From Glycine soja (lineage: Eukaryota > Streptophyta > Magnoliopsida > Fabales > Fabaceae), in contig NC_041016.1 of NCBI RefSeq assembly GCF_004193775.1, positions 39,044,547 to 39,108,546 on the forward strand: a DNA stretch of 64,000 bases, in the 5' to 3' direction. Numbering within the stretch: the first letter of the stretch is position 1; every line of letters begins with the position of its first letter. The notes beneath the pieces are model-generated. The model saw only the letters and a program-made list of their open reading frames with translations. It searched no databases and was not told where the DNA came from. Positions 23,502 to 34,400 of this stretch are shown here, piece after piece. A program made the position numbers and the translations under genes.

Positions 23502-24702
23502 TGAAATTCTGATACCAATGCCAGATGTCGTACAGGATGTCACGACATCACGCTTCAGAACATGCAGGTTATATTTGAGTGTGTTAACAGATTAAACAAG
23601 TAAATACCACAAGAGAATTGTTAACCCAGTTCGGTGCAACCTCACCTACATCTGGGGGCTACCAAGCCAGGGAGGAAATCCACTAAAATAGTGTTAGTTC
23701 AAGGTCTAACAGCCACTGTTTACAACCTTCTCACCTAACCACTACCCGTGCAACCTCTACCTAAGAGCCACTCTTAGATATGAGAACCCCTCTCACTCCC
23801 TCTCAAACACTCTCCCGTGTTTACAAATAAATCAAAGACACACCAGAGATTGCTCTCTGAACAAAAGAGATCAACTCTACACACTAGAGATCAACTCTAC
23901 ACACTAGAGATCAACTCTACACACTCAGGTCCAACACTTGATGTTAGAGTAACATCAAGGTGGCTCACAAAACACTCAAGTCCCAAAACTCACAAAATAA
24001 CTCTTCAATCCCGGACTTGGTGCAGAACTCGTGCAGCCTTCGTGTTTATATAGCAGTGAGCGTATCTGGGCTGCAACTTCTTGTGCTGGATGAGATCTAT
24101 CATTCTTCTGAAAAAATCTGCACTTAAAGATCTAAAAGATACAGTTTGATCTTTTAGTTTTTATCTTTAATCTTTAATCTTTAATCCCTGAACGAACTCT
24201 TCTAGTTTGTAATTCAAACTTTAATTATCTTTTAATTCGTTCCTAAAGATAGATCGTCTAATCTCTTGCTAACTGCACAATAATCTGTTAAAGATATAAC
24301 AGATTTATGTGTCCAGTATTTTCGGGCCAGATGTCCTGGACATCGTATCCGACATCGTGGATCCTGCAGCTTCAATGCTTTTAGCAACTCCAGTATTTTC
24401 GGGCAGGATGTCCTGGACATTGTATCCGACATCGTGGATCCTGCAGCTTCAATGCTTTTAGCAATTCCAGTATTTTCAGGCAGGATGTCCTGGACATTGT
24501 ATCCGACATCGTGAATCCTGCAGCTTCAATTCTTCATTTGACATTTCATCTTGCCTTGTGCATTGTGCAGCCCGATCTTATTCTTTGACATAACGTTGGA
24601 CATCATGTGCAGCAACTCCAGCTTTCCTTCATTGTCTAAGTGCTTATGTTTTAACAAAATCTTAGCCAATCTTTTAAAACTCAGTAGAGCTAAGTACTAA
24701 CA
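23502..24702 (-). repeat. 3' LTR of SIRE1 element (1201 bp)
   Basis: Minus strand begins TGTTAGTACTTAGCTC and ends GGTATCAGAATTTCA. It has three copies of a 20 bp unit (AGAGATCAACTCTACACACT) at about 23867-23930 where the 5' LTR has two. It contains three 77 bp tandem repeats (24313-24543). Confidence 0.96.
24313..24543. repeat. Three 77 bp tandem repeats in SIRE1 LTR
   Basis: Copies start at 24313, 24390 and 24467. Each holds GATGTCCTGGACAT and CCGACATCGTG, i.e. clustered GATGTC/GACATC half-palindromes. The same array is in the other LTR at 32913-33143. Conserved short palindromes in LTRs are a known Sirevirus trait. Confidence 0.9.
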
Positions 24703-25210
24703 ATCTCCCCCTTTGGCAAATTTTGTCTAAAACATACTTAGACACTTCCTGAGCAGGTACGAGCAGTTATGCAAGTGGGATCAGCAACTTTCATTATCAG
24801 AGTAATCAAGCACAGCGGAATCTGTAGTTTAGACAAGTTGCAAGTCGTTTCCAGGATGTCAAGACATCTCACGTGACATCAGCTTTCTGCTCCTGCTCCC
24901 CCTGTCTCCATGCTTACTGCAGCATCTTCTATCAGCTACTAGTCTTTTCCAGGATGTCATGACATCTCATGTGACATCCGCTTTCTGCTCCCCCTGTCTC
25001 CATGCTTAGTAGTAGCTTTACACAGTCATCATCAGCAGCAGCAGTCTCCCCCTCAAAATCGTATACATACAACTCCCCCTCAAAATCATGAATCATGCAT
25101 ACATCGTATCCTACTTCTCAAAATCATACATCATGCATATCCTACTTCTCAAAATCATACATCATGCATAATACTACTATTGCATACATATTAATACCAT
25201 TACTCCCCCT
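24703..25210 (-). promoter_or_regulatory. Functional polypurine tract and upstream copies
   Basis: Minus strand AAAGGGGGAGAT directly precedes the 3' LTR (24714-24703). The core AGGGGGAG recurs on the minus strand at 24896-24903, 24988-24995, 25046-25053, 25073-25080 and 25203-25210. Multiple polypurine tracts upstream of the 3' LTR are characteristic of Sireviruses. Only the LTR-adjacent one is expected to prime plus-strand synthesis. Confidence 0.8.
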
Positions 25211-25341
25211 TTTTAGACATAATTTGACAAAAGTAGAATGCATGAACTTAAGGTGCAAATATTACAGACCAATAGTAATCCATTGTTCAAAGGGACATGC
25301 CCCTATAGCTAGTAAAAAGCAAAAACATAAAGGTCTGATGA

Positions 25342-25500
25342 TCATGGGGTGGCTTCAGAATCATCATCATCATCTGAATCTGTATCCTCTGCTGCATCTT
25401 CCTCTGCCTCAGCTGCTTCTTCTTCTTCCTCAGCTGCTTCTTCATCATCAATGCCACTTTCTGAGAGCCTTTTGATCAGCCGTTCCAGCTCCATTTTCTT
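25342..25500 (-). pseudogene. Acidic tail of envelope-like frame, behind an in-frame stop
   Basis: After TAG at 25503-25501 the same frame stays open for 52 more codons to TGA at 25344-25342. It encodes a run of Glu/Ala then Asp (EEEEEAAEAEE, DSDDDDDSE). Length, frame and composition suggest it is the normal C terminus, cut off here by a nonsense change. The alternative is a natural end at the TAG. Confidence 0.6.
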
Positions 25501-27330
25501 CTATGTGTTGGCTTTGATGGTGGCTTCCAGCACCTTGCATGTGTCCTTGAGTTCAGCAATCAAAGTATCTTTGGACACAGCACCTGAAGCAGCAGCTTTG
25601 CCTGATGTCGAGACAATGTCTGGGACATGTGTCCCTTCAAACAGTTTGTAATGCAGGGATAGAGGAGATTCTTTCTTCATCACAGAGTCAGTGTAGTTCA
25701 AAATATTGGGGTGTTGACTCAACATAATGCCACATAATACAGTTGGGAAGGCAATGGGTAATTTGACAGCAAAGGATTCTGAATGCTTAACAGTTTGATC
25801 AAAAATATAGTTTCCAAAATTAAATTTGGACTTGGTTCCAACAGCATACAGAAATTTACCCAAACCTGTGGCAACAGTGGAAGTATGATTGGTGGGTACC
25901 CAGTTTGCAGCTCCAATCCTGTGCAGGATTGCATATTTCACACTTAGCTTCCCTGCAGACAGCTTCCCTTTCTTTGGCCAATGCTGGACTTGTTTGGCAG
26001 TGATTTCCTTGGCAATTTGATGCTCAGAGACAGCAATATCCACCACTCCTTCAGTTGGTCTGCCCAGGTATTTGTTGATTACAGCAGGGGAGAATCTAAC
26101 ACACTTTCCTCTGACAAACACTCTTTGATACTCATCACTCTTTCTGTTTGTTATGTCAGAGGGAATGTTGACAATGAATTCCCTGACTAGGCTTTCATAA
26201 CAATCTCCCAACTTGGTGACAGTCTTCAGCAGTCCAGCAGCCTTGATGAGGTCCATGATCTCCTTGCAATCCAAGGCAGCTCTTCCCAGTTCTCTTTCCA
26301 AGGCAAGTCTGCGTTGATACACGAATTTCCACCTTTCAGCATTGCCAATGGAGTGGAATGAGATGTTGTCCAATGGTGCATCAGGGACATTACCAGGCAC
26401 CTTTTTCCCTGATGTCTTGGTCCTCTTGATGTCGGGAACATCTGGTTCGACATCATCATCAGAATCGGATGAGGAAATTTCTTTCCTCTTCTTGGAAGGG
26501 ATTGCAACTTTGCTCCGTCTGGATGTGGTAGGAGTGATTGGAGTGCTCTTCTTCTGTGCCATAGTCTTGATTCGTCCTGACCTCTTAATGGGGGTTTTCC
26601 CTTTTCGGCTTTGTAATCGTTCTGCAATGCCAGGTGCCAACTTGTTGGCAATGGGTTCCTCATCAGATTCTACCTCTTCTAAGTCAATGAGGTCACCTGG
26701 AGCAGGTTCTGGTGCCCGTGGTGCAGGGGTCTCCTTTGTGGCTTGATCCTCTTCCTCTGTTGATTCCTCTTTGCTGGGTGAAGAGAGGACTTCAATATTT
26801 GGGGTGGAAGATGTTGGAACATCTTTCTCAGCATCAGGAACAGAAGCATTCTTCAAAATGCTACTCACAATACTGCGGATCTTCTTGTCCATCTCCGTGT
26901 CTACTTCCCTAGGACTTGTTGCAAGGCTAGGGTTTTCAGAAATCTTCACACCCTGTTGTCGTTTGGGAACCAGCTTTTCAGGAACAGGGGCTGAACCAGG
27001 AATCATTTGTATGGGCTGGATATTGAATTCAGGTCGTTCCTGGTTAGATGGTGCTTTGGTGGATGATGGAGATGATGGTACAGAGGGTGAACCAGGAGCT
27101 GAAGTTTCTTTTGGTGAGGTAGCCATGGAAAAGCAGAGCGTTTGGAATGATTTCGTAAATCTCTGAGAGCTGTTGGGGAATGCTGAAAACGAGATTACCA
27201 CGAAAATATAAGTTTGAATGAGGAATGTAGAGGGACGTGTGAAGCAACGGTCGAATTTGTTTTGCCTCAGTAGTGAACGTGCTATTAATGTTAAGTGAGA
27301 TGTTTGAGCACGTTCAGATAGCAGTAGTTG
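25501..27330 (-). CDS. SIRE1 envelope-like / plant-transposon-protein frame
   Basis: The frame continues in phase from gag-pol after one UAG, with no other stop until 25501. It could be reached by readthrough; a methionine lies at residue 26 of the 566-residue stretch from 27201. Features: a Pro/Ser/Thr-rich N half with acidic patches, basic clusters (KKRKE, KRTKTSGKK), then a conserved region (RRLALERELGR, KEIMDLIKAAGLL, CYESLVREF, FSPAVINKYLGRP). I see no convincing membrane segment or signal peptide in the open frame. In SIRE1 this region has been called envelope-like; its role is unproven. Related sequences are often labelled putative plant transposon protein. Here a TAG removes an acidic tail. 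Confidence 0.85.
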   Translation of the reverse strand, partial: QLLLSERAQTSHLTLIARSLLRQNKFDRCFTRPSTFLIQTYIFVVISFSAFPNSSQRFTKSFQTLCFSMATSPKETSAPGSPSVPSSPSSTKAPSNQERPEFNIQPIQMIPGSAPVPEKLVPKRQQGVKISENPSLATSPREVDTEMDKKIRSIVSSILKNASVPDAEKDVPTSSTPNIEVLSSPSKEESTEEEDQATKETPAPRAPEPAPGDLIDLEEVESDEEPIANKLAPGIAERLQSRKGKTPIKRSGRIKTMAQKKSTPITPTTSRRSKVAIPSKKRKEISSSDSDDDVEPDVPDIKRTKTSGKKVPGNVPDAPLDNISFHSIGNAERWKFVYQRRLALERELGRAALDCKEIMDLIKAAGLLKTVTKLGDCYESLVREFIVNIPSDITNRKSDEYQRVFVRGKCVRFSPAVINKYLGRPTEGVVDIAVSEHQIAKEITAKQVQHWPKKGKLSAGKLSVKYAILHRIGAANWVPTNHTSTVATGLGKFLYAVGTKSKFNFGNYIFDQTVKHSESFAVKLPIAFPTVLCGIMLSQHPNILNYTDSVMKKESPLSLHYKLFEGTHVPDIVSTSGKAAASGAVSKDTLIAELKDTCKVLEATIKANT

Positions 27331-27333
27331 CTA
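27325..27333 (-). promoter_or_regulatory. Leaky-stop context UAG-CAA-CUA between pol and envelope-like frame
   Basis: Minus strand TAG at 27333-27331 followed by CAACTA. This fits the tobacco-mosaic-type readthrough consensus UAG-CAR-YYA. The downstream frame is in phase and open. SIRE1 is known to use stop-codon suppression here. Confidence 0.85.
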
Positions 27334-30300
27334 TAATTCCTCTAGCAGGCAAATGCCCAGCTTGCCCCTCAGTTTTTCAAACTGATTTGCATCCAATGCC
27401 TTTGTGAAAATATCCGCTATTTGTTCCTCAGTGTCAACATGCTCCAGTGTGATAACTTTATCATCAACAAGCTCTCTAATATAGTGATGTCTAATGTCAA
27501 TGTGCTTGGTTCTGCTGTGTTGAACAGGATTTTTAGAAATATTAATAGCACTCATGTTGTCACAGTACAATGTCATGACATCTTGTTCGACATTGTACTC
27601 TTTCAGCATCTGCTTCATCCAAACTAGTTGTGAACAGCTGCTTCCTGCTGCAATATACTCTGCTTCAGCAGTAGATAGGGACACACAGTTTTGCTTCTTG
27701 CTGAACCATGAAATAAGATTGTTTCCCAAATAGAAACATCCACCAGAAGTGCTTTTTCTGTCATCTGCACTTCCAGCCCAATCAGCATCGCAATACCCAA
27801 CCAGCATTGAACCTGAGCAATGACAGTACATAATCCCATAGTCACTGGTGCCATTTACATATTTCAGAATTCTCTTTACTTGATTCAAGTGACTTATCTT
27901 GGGATTGGCTTGATATCTTGCACAAACACCTACTGCATAGGTGATGTCAGGTCTGCTAGCTGTTAAATATAGTAAGCTCCCAATCATGCTTCTGTACAGA
28001 CTTTGATCAACACTGGTGCCAGCTTCATCTTTTGACAGCTTCAAGTGAGTAGGTGCAGGTGTTCTTTTATGGCTGGCATTCTCCATCCCAAACTTCTTGA
28101 CAATGTTCTTTGCATACTTGCTTTGTGAGAGGAATATGGAGTCTTCCATCTGCTTCACTTGGAGTCCCAGAAAATAAGTCAGCTCTCCAACAAGACTCAT
28201 CTCAAATTCAGATTGCATCTGTTGGACAAAATGTCGAAGCATCTCATTCGACATCCCTCCAAACACAATGTCATCAACATATATCTGTGCTATCATCAAG
28301 TTTTCAGCATCTTGTTTGACAAAGAGAGTCTTGTCAATTCCTCCCTTCCTATACCCTTGCTGAGTAAGGAACTCTGTTAGCCTTTCATACCAAGCTCTTG
28401 GAGCTTGCTTCAATCCATAGAGAGCCTTCTTGAGCCTGTATACATGATCTGGATGAGTTGGATCTACAAATCCCTTTGGCTGCTCCACATAGGCTTCTTC
28501 ATTCAGGTATCCATTCAGAAACGCGCTCTTCACATCCATCTGGTACAGCTTGAATTTGAGGATGCAAGCTACACCAAGTAACAATCTGATGGACTCAAGT
28601 CTAGCAACTGGAGCGAAAGTTTCATCAAAGTCTACACCTTCAATCTGAGTGTAGCCTTGAGCAACAAGTCTGGCCTTGTTTCTGGTTATAACACCTTCTT
28701 CATTGGTTTTGTTCTTGAAGATCCACTTGGTGCCAATCACATTAGTTCCCTCGGGTCTCGGAACTAGCTCCCAGACTTCATTCCTTTTGAATTGCTCCAA
28801 TTCTTCTTGCATAGCATTGATCCAGAACTCATCAGTCAGTGCCTCTTTCACATTCTTGGGCTCAATTTTGGAGACAAAGCATGAATTGGAGACAATCTCA
28901 ATCTCCCTTGATCTTGTAGTGACTCCTCTGTTTGGATCTCCTATAATCAGCTCCTTGGGGTGCATCTTCTGGATTCTGATGGAGGGTCTCTTGTCAGGTT
29001 GGTTGATGTTTGATTCATCTGTAGCAGAATCAGAGTTTTCTGCATTTTCTGCACTTTTAGCTGTATCTGCTACATTGTCTCCCGATGTTCTGACATCTTC
29101 TTCGACATCCTTCTTTCTTGCTGGAGTTAGATCATCAACAACCACATTGATGGATTCCATCACAGTTCTGGTTCTGGAATTGAATACTCTATATGCTCTG
29201 CTGTTTGTAGAGTATCCCAGGAATATTCCTGCATCACTCTTGGGATCCATCTTTCTCCTTTGCTCTCTATCTGCCAAAATGTAACATGGACTTCCAAAGA
29301 TGTGGAAGTGCTTGACAGTTGGCTTCCTCCCTTTCCAGATTTCATACAGTGTGGTTGGAGTCCCTCTTCTCAGTGTGACTCTGTTGTGGATGTAGCATGC
29401 TGTGTTCATGGCTTCAGCCCAGAGATTATAGGGAAGTTCTTTGGCATGAAGCATGACCCTAGCAGCCTCTTGCAAAGTCCTGTTTTTCCTCTCAACTATG
29501 CCATTCTGTTGTGGTGTAATGGCTGCAGAGAACTCATGAGTGATGCCTTCAGATGTGCAGAATTCAGTAAACCTGCTGTTTTCAAACTCTCTGCCATGGT
29601 CACTCCTGATTCTCTTGATGACACAGTCTTTTTCTCTTTGAAGTCTTAGACTCAACTCCTTGGATACTTCAAAGGTGTCTGATTTTTCTCTGATAAAGTT
29701 GACCCAGGTAAATCTGGAGAAATCATCCACAACAACATAGGCATACCTCTTTCCTCCAAGGCTTTCAACTTGCATAGGCCCCATCAAGTCCATGTGAAGT
29801 AGTTCCAGCACCCTGGAAGTGGTCTGATGTTGAAGCTTCTGGTGGGACATCTTGACTTGCTTTCCAATCTGACATTCACCACAGATTCTGCCTTCTTCTA
29901 TTTTCAGATTGGGAATGCCTCTAACAGCACCTTTGTCAATGATTTTCTTCATGCCTCTTAAGTGCAGATGTCCAAATCTTTGATGCCATATTCTGACTTC
30001 ATCTTCTTTGGAGGATAGACATGTGGAGGAGTAACTGGTTTCTTGAGGTGTCCATAGGTAACAGTTGTCCTTTGATCTGCTGCCCTTCATTAGAACTTCA
30101 CTCTTCTCATTTGTCACCAAGCATTCTGACTTTGTGAAGTTTACATTGAATCCTTCATCACACAACTGACTGATGCTGATCAAGTTTGCAGTCAGTCCCT
30201 TCACCAGCAGTACTTTGTCCAGACTAGGAAGTCCATCATGAGCTAGCTTTCCCATTCCAGTGATCTTTCCTTTAGAGCCATCTCCAAATGTCACATAGCT

Positions 30301-32064
30301 AGTGGAGCAAGGTTCAATGTTCACCAGGAATTCTTTAACTCCTGTCATGTGTCTGGAACAGCCGCTATCTAGGTACCAATCTTCCTTAGCTGATGCTCTA
30401 AGTGAAGTATGAACAACAAGACTAACAGTCTTGTGTTTTGGAACCCACATCATCTTCCTTCCGCTGCTTCTACTTTGAGTTCCATGATGTGGATGACCAT
30501 GTAGATGATAGCAAAAGGGCTTTATGTGACCATACTTGCCACAGTAGTGACACCTCCACTTCTTTCTTTTGCTCCTTTTCTGCTGCGTTCCATGATGTCG
30601 AGACCGATGTTGTGACATTGTGGCTCCAGTGCTGTTTTTGGCAGGAACAAATTCTGTCATGGTTGTTCTGCCAGCGGACTTATGATTAAATCCAAGTCCT
30701 CTCTGGTTTCCAACATTCTTCCCAAGCTGTAGCACCTCATCAAGCGTATCTGAGCCTTTATTCAGCATCTTTATTGATTTCGTCATGTTTTCCAGTTTAG
30801 AGTTCAGAAAACCAACTTCTCCTTTAAGCTCAGAGATCTCCTCTTCATGTGCCTCCTTCTCAGCCTCCAGATTTGCAATGACCTTCTTCAGTTGTGCTTC
30901 TTGCTGAAGAATCTTCTCACTTTTGATGCATAGTTCTCTATAGGATGTAGCAAGCTCATCAAAAGTGATTTCACTGTCTGTATCACTTGAATCTTCAGCA
31001 GATTCAAATCTCCCAGTGAGTGCATTCACATCTCTGTCAGAATCACTTTCTTGTTCACTCTCTGTATCATCAGACCGACATACAGAAAGTCCTTTCCTCT
31101 GCTTCTTGAGATGAGTGGGACATTCAGCTTTGATGTGTCCATAGCCTTCACACCCATGGCATTGAACTCCGTTGCTGTGACTGGGCTTTTCATCTGACCT
31201 TTTCTGATATTCACTACCTTTCCTGATGTCGAAAGGGATGTTCCGGACATGTGGTTTCTGCCTCCTGTCCATTCTGTTCATCACTTTGTTGAACTGTTTT
31301 CCAAGGAGCACAACTGCTTTGGTCAGACCTTCATCAGTATCCAGGTCATACTCATCTTCTTCTCCTTCATCATTGGACACGAAAGCCAGATTCTTGCTCT
31401 TCTTTTCAGCCCTATCCGAGAGTCCTAGCTCAAAGGTTTGAAGGGAACCAATGAGTTCATCTACTCTCATGTTGCAAATGTCTTGGGCCTCCTCTATTGC
31501 AGTGACTTTCATGTCAAATCTCTTAGGCAAGGATCTGAGGATCTTTCTCACCAGCTTTTCATCTGTCATCCTCTCTCCCAAGGCAGTGCAAGCATTGGCA
31601 ATTTCAAGAATGTTCATGTGGAAGTCATGAATACATTCTTCCTCCTTCATCTTCAGATTTTCGAATTTTGTAGCCAATAGTTGCAATCTGGACATCTTTA
31701 CTTTGGAGGTTCCTTCATGAGTGGTTTTCAGGATCTCCCATGCATCCTTGGCCACTGTGCATGTGTTGATCAGTCTGAAGATATTCTTGTCAACTCCATT
31801 GAATAGGGCATTCAAGGCTTTGGAGTTTCCAAGTGCCAATTCATCTTCTTCTTTTGTCCAGTCTTCTTCTGGCTTCAATTCATCAGTGGGCTTTCCTTCT
31901 GTGTCCAGCATCTTGGGATGTTCCCAGCCTTTGATGACAGCTTTCCAGGTTCTGCTATCCAGTGATTTGAGGAAGGCCACCATCCTTGCTTTCCAGTATT
32001 CATAGTTGGTTCCATCCAGAATTGGTGGTCTGTTCACTGGTCCTCCTTCTTTCTCCATGTTCAT
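27331..32064 (-). CDS. gag-pol: SIRE1 gag-pol polyprotein (1577 aa), intact
   Basis: Open from ATG to UAG. Order by residue: capsid-like gag 1-300, zinc knuckle 302-315 (C-x2-C-x4-H-x4-C), coiled coil about 372-440, second zinc knuckle 505-518, aspartic protease D566-S-G, pre-integrase His/Cys (H694, H699, C728, C731), integrase D759, D822, E858 (D-D-35-E), reverse transcriptase with D1177 and YVDD 1262-1265, RNase H D1426, E1467, D1502. All catalytic residues are present, so the enzyme set could be active. Ty1/copia order (integrase before RT) is clear. Start chosen as the first Met 45 bases after the primer site. Confidence 0.97.
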   Translation of the reverse strand: MNMEKEGGPVNRPPILDGTNYEYWKARMVAFLKSLDSRTWKAVIKGWEHPKMLDTEGKPTDELKPEEDWTKEEDELALGNSKALNALFNGVDKNIFRLINTCTVAKDAWEILKTTHEGTSKVKMSRLQLLATKFENLKMKEEECIHDFHMNILEIANACTALGERMTDEKLVRKILRSLPKRFDMKVTAIEEAQDICNMRVDELIGSLQTFELGLSDRAEKKSKNLAFVSNDEGEEDEYDLDTDEGLTKAVVLLGKQFNKVMNRMDRRQKPHVRNIPFDIRKGSEYQKRSDEKPSHSNGVQCHGCEGYGHIKAECPTHLKKQRKGLSVCRSDDTESEQESDSDRDVNALTGRFESAEDSSDTDSEITFDELATSYRELCIKSEKILQQEAQLKKVIANLEAEKEAHEEEISELKGEVGFLNSKLENMTKSIKMLNKGSDTLDEVLQLGKNVGNQRGLGFNHKSAGRTTMTEFVPAKNSTGATMSQHRSRHHGTQQKRSKRKKWRCHYCGKYGHIKPFCYHLHGHPHHGTQSRSSGRKMMWVPKHKTVSLVVHTSLRASAKEDWYLDSGCSRHMTGVKEFLVNIEPCSTSYVTFGDGSKGKITGMGKLAHDGLPSLDKVLLVKGLTANLISISQLCDEGFNVNFTKSECLVTNEKSEVLMKGSRSKDNCYLWTPQETSYSSTCLSSKEDEVRIWHQRFGHLHLRGMKKIIDKGAVRGIPNLKIEEGRICGECQIGKQVKMSHQKLQHQTTSRVLELLHMDLMGPMQVESLGGKRYAYVVVDDFSRFTWVNFIREKSDTFEVSKELSLRLQREKDCVIKRIRSDHGREFENSRFTEFCTSEGITHEFSAAITPQQNGIVERKNRTLQEAARVMLHAKELPYNLWAEAMNTACYIHNRVTLRRGTPTTLYEIWKGRKPTVKHFHIFGSPCYILADREQRRKMDPKSDAGIFLGYSTNSRAYRVFNSRTRTVMESINVVVDDLTPARKKDVEEDVRTSGDNVADTAKSAENAENSDSATDESNINQPDKRPSIRIQKMHPKELIIGDPNRGVTTRSREIEIVSNSCFVSKIEPKNVKEALTDEFWINAMQEELEQFKRNEVWELVPRPEGTNVIGTKWIFKNKTNEEGVITRNKARLVAQGYTQIEGVDFDETFAPVARLESIRLLLGVACILKFKLYQMDVKSAFLNGYLNEEAYVEQPKGFVDPTHPDHVYRLKKALYGLKQAPRAWYERLTEFLTQQGYRKGGIDKTLFVKQDAENLMIAQIYVDDIVFGGMSNEMLRHFVQQMQSEFEMSLVGELTYFLGLQVKQMEDSIFLSQSKYAKNIVKKFGMENASHKRTPAPTHLKLSKDEAGTSVDQSLYRSMIGSLLYLTASRPDITYAVGVCARYQANPKISHLNQVKRILKYVNGTSDYGIMYCHCSGSMLVGYCDADWAGSADDRKSTSGGCFYLGNNLISWFSKKQNCVSLSTAEAEYIAAGSSCSQLVWMKQMLKEYNVEQDVMTLYCDNMSAINISKNPVQHSRTKHIDIRHHYIRELVDDKVITLEHVDTEEQIADIFTKALDANQFEKLRGKLGICLLEEL

Positions 32065-32108
32065 CAGAATTTATCTCCCTAGATCTCACTCAGTGATTTC
32101 GAGTGTCT

Positions 32109-32120
32109 GCTCTGATACCA
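32109..32120 (-). promoter_or_regulatory. SIRE1 primer-binding site
   Basis: Minus strand TGGTATCAGAGC, exact complement of the 3' end of plant initiator methionine tRNA, two bases inside the 5' LTR. Confidence 0.95.
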
Positions 32121-32122
32121 AT

Positions 32123-33303
32123 TGAAATTCTGATACCAATGCCAGATGTCGTACAGGATGTCACGACATCACGCTTCAGAACATGCAGGTTATATTTGAG
32201 TGTGTTAACAGATTAAACAAGTAAATACCACAAGAGAATTGTTAACCCAGTTCGGTGCAACCTCACCTACATCTGGGGGCTACCAAGCCAGGGAGGAAAT
32301 CCACTAAAATAGTGTTAGTTCAAGGTCTAACAGCCACTGTTTACAACCTTCTCACCTAACCACTACCCGTGCAACCTCTACCTAAGAGCCACTCTTAGAT
32401 ATGAGAACCCCTCTCACTCCCTCTCAAACACTCTCCCGTGTTTACAAATAAATCAAAGACACACCAGAGATTGCTCTCTGAACAAAAGAGATCAACTCTA
32501 CACACTAGAGATCAACTCTACACACTCAGGTCCAACACTTGATGTTAGAGTAACATCAAGGTGGCTCACAAAACACTCAAGTCCCAAAACTCACAAAATA
32601 ACTCTTCAATCCCGGACTTGGTGCAGAACTCGTGCAGCCTTCGTGTTTATATAGCAGTGAGCGTATCTGGGCTGCAACTTCTTGTGCTGGATGAGATCTA
32701 TCATTCTTCTGAAAAAATCTGCACTTAAAGATCTAAAAGATACAGTTTGATCTTTTAGTTTTTATCTTTAATCTTTAATCTTTAATCCCTGAACGAACTC
32801 TTCTAGTTTGTAATTCGAACTTTAATTATCTTTTAATTCGTTCCTAAAGATAGATCGTCTAATCTCTTGCTAACTGCACAATAATCTGTTAAAGATATAA
32901 CAGATTTATGTGTCCAGTATTTTCGGGTCAGATGTCCTGGACATCGTATCCGACATCGTGGATCCTGCAGCTTCAATGCTTTTAGCAACTCCAGTATTTT
33001 CGGGCAGGATGTCCTGGACATTGTATCCGACATCGTGGATCCTGCAGCTTCAATGCTTTTAGCAATTCCAGTATTTTCAGGCAGGATGTCCTGGACATTG
33101 TATCCGACATCGTGAATCCTGCAGCTTCAATTCTTCATTTGACATTTCATCTTGCCTTGTGCATTGTGCAGCCCGATCTTATTCTTTGACATAACGTTGG
33201 ACATCATGTGCAGCAACTCCAGCTTTCCTTCATTGTCTAAGTGCTTATGTTTTAACAAAATCTTAGCCAATCTTTTAAAACTCAGTAGAGCTAAGTACTA
33301 ACA
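32123..33303 (-). repeat. 5' LTR of SIRE1 element (1181 bp)
   Basis: Near-identical to 23502-24702. It lacks one 20 bp unit and differs at two positions that I see (near 32818 and 32928). It abuts TATAC at 33304. Confidence 0.96.
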
Positions 33304-34400
33304 TATACAATAACCCGACCAGTGTTTATATTGAGAAAAGTGTTTATGCGCAGTGTTAAAGAGAAAGTGTAGGTTCCTAGTAGGAACCAGTGTTAAATTG
33401 TAGCGCAATGTGTTAAACGTGTTTGAAACACAAGTGTGAGGTCATGAGTATTGTATAATTCATGAGTAGTGTCTGCTTGCAAAAATTGTTTTAGGGGTTA
33501 GATCTAAATCCGGGAGGTGAGACCCTGACGGATTCTTCGGATTCTAGGCTTTGGGGGGTAAAGACACTCAATTTGAGTGCTCCTTTAAGCCTATGTTGAT
33601 CATATATGGTTGGAGCATTCTCGCAAAGCAGAGTGACCCTGACTAGTCACCTTATGATTTTACTTAGTGAGAATGACCTGACATACCCATTGTGTGGTGT
33701 GTCTTGTTATGTACTCCTAAGCGCCCCATGGTGGTTTTTCACTGACATGGTACCACATTGCATGTAAGCTTGAGTTTTAGTATAATTGTTGCATAACGTT
33801 TGCTAATTATTTATTATGAAATTGATGAGTGTTATTGCGTCTTGACTCGAGTGTGTGATTCATGTGTAATGTGACTAGTGATTAAAAACGAATTTTAAAG
33901 ATAAAGTTGTGAAGTGACGTGAGTTCTATTAAGTTGAGTTATGTTATAAATATTTTTATAATTTATTTTGATTATGTCTTGTTTATTTGTTTTGTTATTT
34001 TTTTTTGTGATAACTCACTCCCTGTGTGCTATTTGTGTTTGGATCTTGTGATGATCTCGAACCTTGTGTTCGTGGGAGCAGATGACTAGGTGGATGACTT
34101 TAAAGAACCTCGTGCCAGAGGACGTTGGGACACAATGCTCTGATGGAATGTGACATTGGAGATAATTTTTTATTTTAATTGCATAATGTTATTTTATTTC
34201 ATTTTACCTCACTAATTTAACAAAACATTATTTTTTGTAAACTTTAATGGTCTTGTTTTGAGCCGAATATGTTATTAACAAGTCTTATTTGGTAATAGTG
34301 AAGTGAATGTGAACCTTTTACCCACATGAATTTGTTGATCAATATTTTTATATGTTTTATTTATTTATATGTATGTCAGGGTAGAGGGTGTCACATACAA

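Larger units (their letters stand above)
23502..33303 (-). mobile_element. SIRE1: SIRE1-type Ty1/copia retrotransposon (Sirevirus), near-intact
   Basis: 9.8 kb element flanked by TATAC (23497-23501 and 33304-33308). Minus-strand order: LTR 33303-32123, initiator-tRNA primer site 32120-32109, gag-pol 32064-27331, UAG, in-frame envelope-like region 27330-25501, non-coding region with repeated polypurine tracts, LTR 24702-23502. I recognise this as the SIRE1 layout of soybean. By eye the LTRs differ by two substitutions and one 20 bp repeat unit, so insertion was recent. It lies inside the long solo LTR. Confidence 0.96.
21860..34395 (+). mobile_element. Long solo LTR (about 2.7 kb without the SIRE1 insert)
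   Basis: Starts TGTAACATCTCATTTTTC and ends GAGGGTGTCACA. It is flanked by TACAA at 21855-21859 and 34396-34400. Removing SIRE1 and one TATAC leaves about 2729 bp. A TATA-like CTATAAATAGAGG lies at 22091. No internal region, primer site or polyprotein belongs to it. The length fits the long LTRs of Ogre/Tat-type gypsy elements of legumes, but family assignment is an inference. A truncated relative is at 59409-60868. Confidence 0.82.

Noticed and set aside
25501..25503. Second readthrough stop in the envelope-like frame
   Set aside because: The following codons AAG-AAA do not fit the CAR-YYA context, so a plain nonsense change is more likely.
25349..27247. Several frames antisense to the envelope-like region (for example 26342-26746, 26771-27166)
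   Set aside because: Shadows of the coding strand with Ser/Cys-rich composition caused by its codon pattern.
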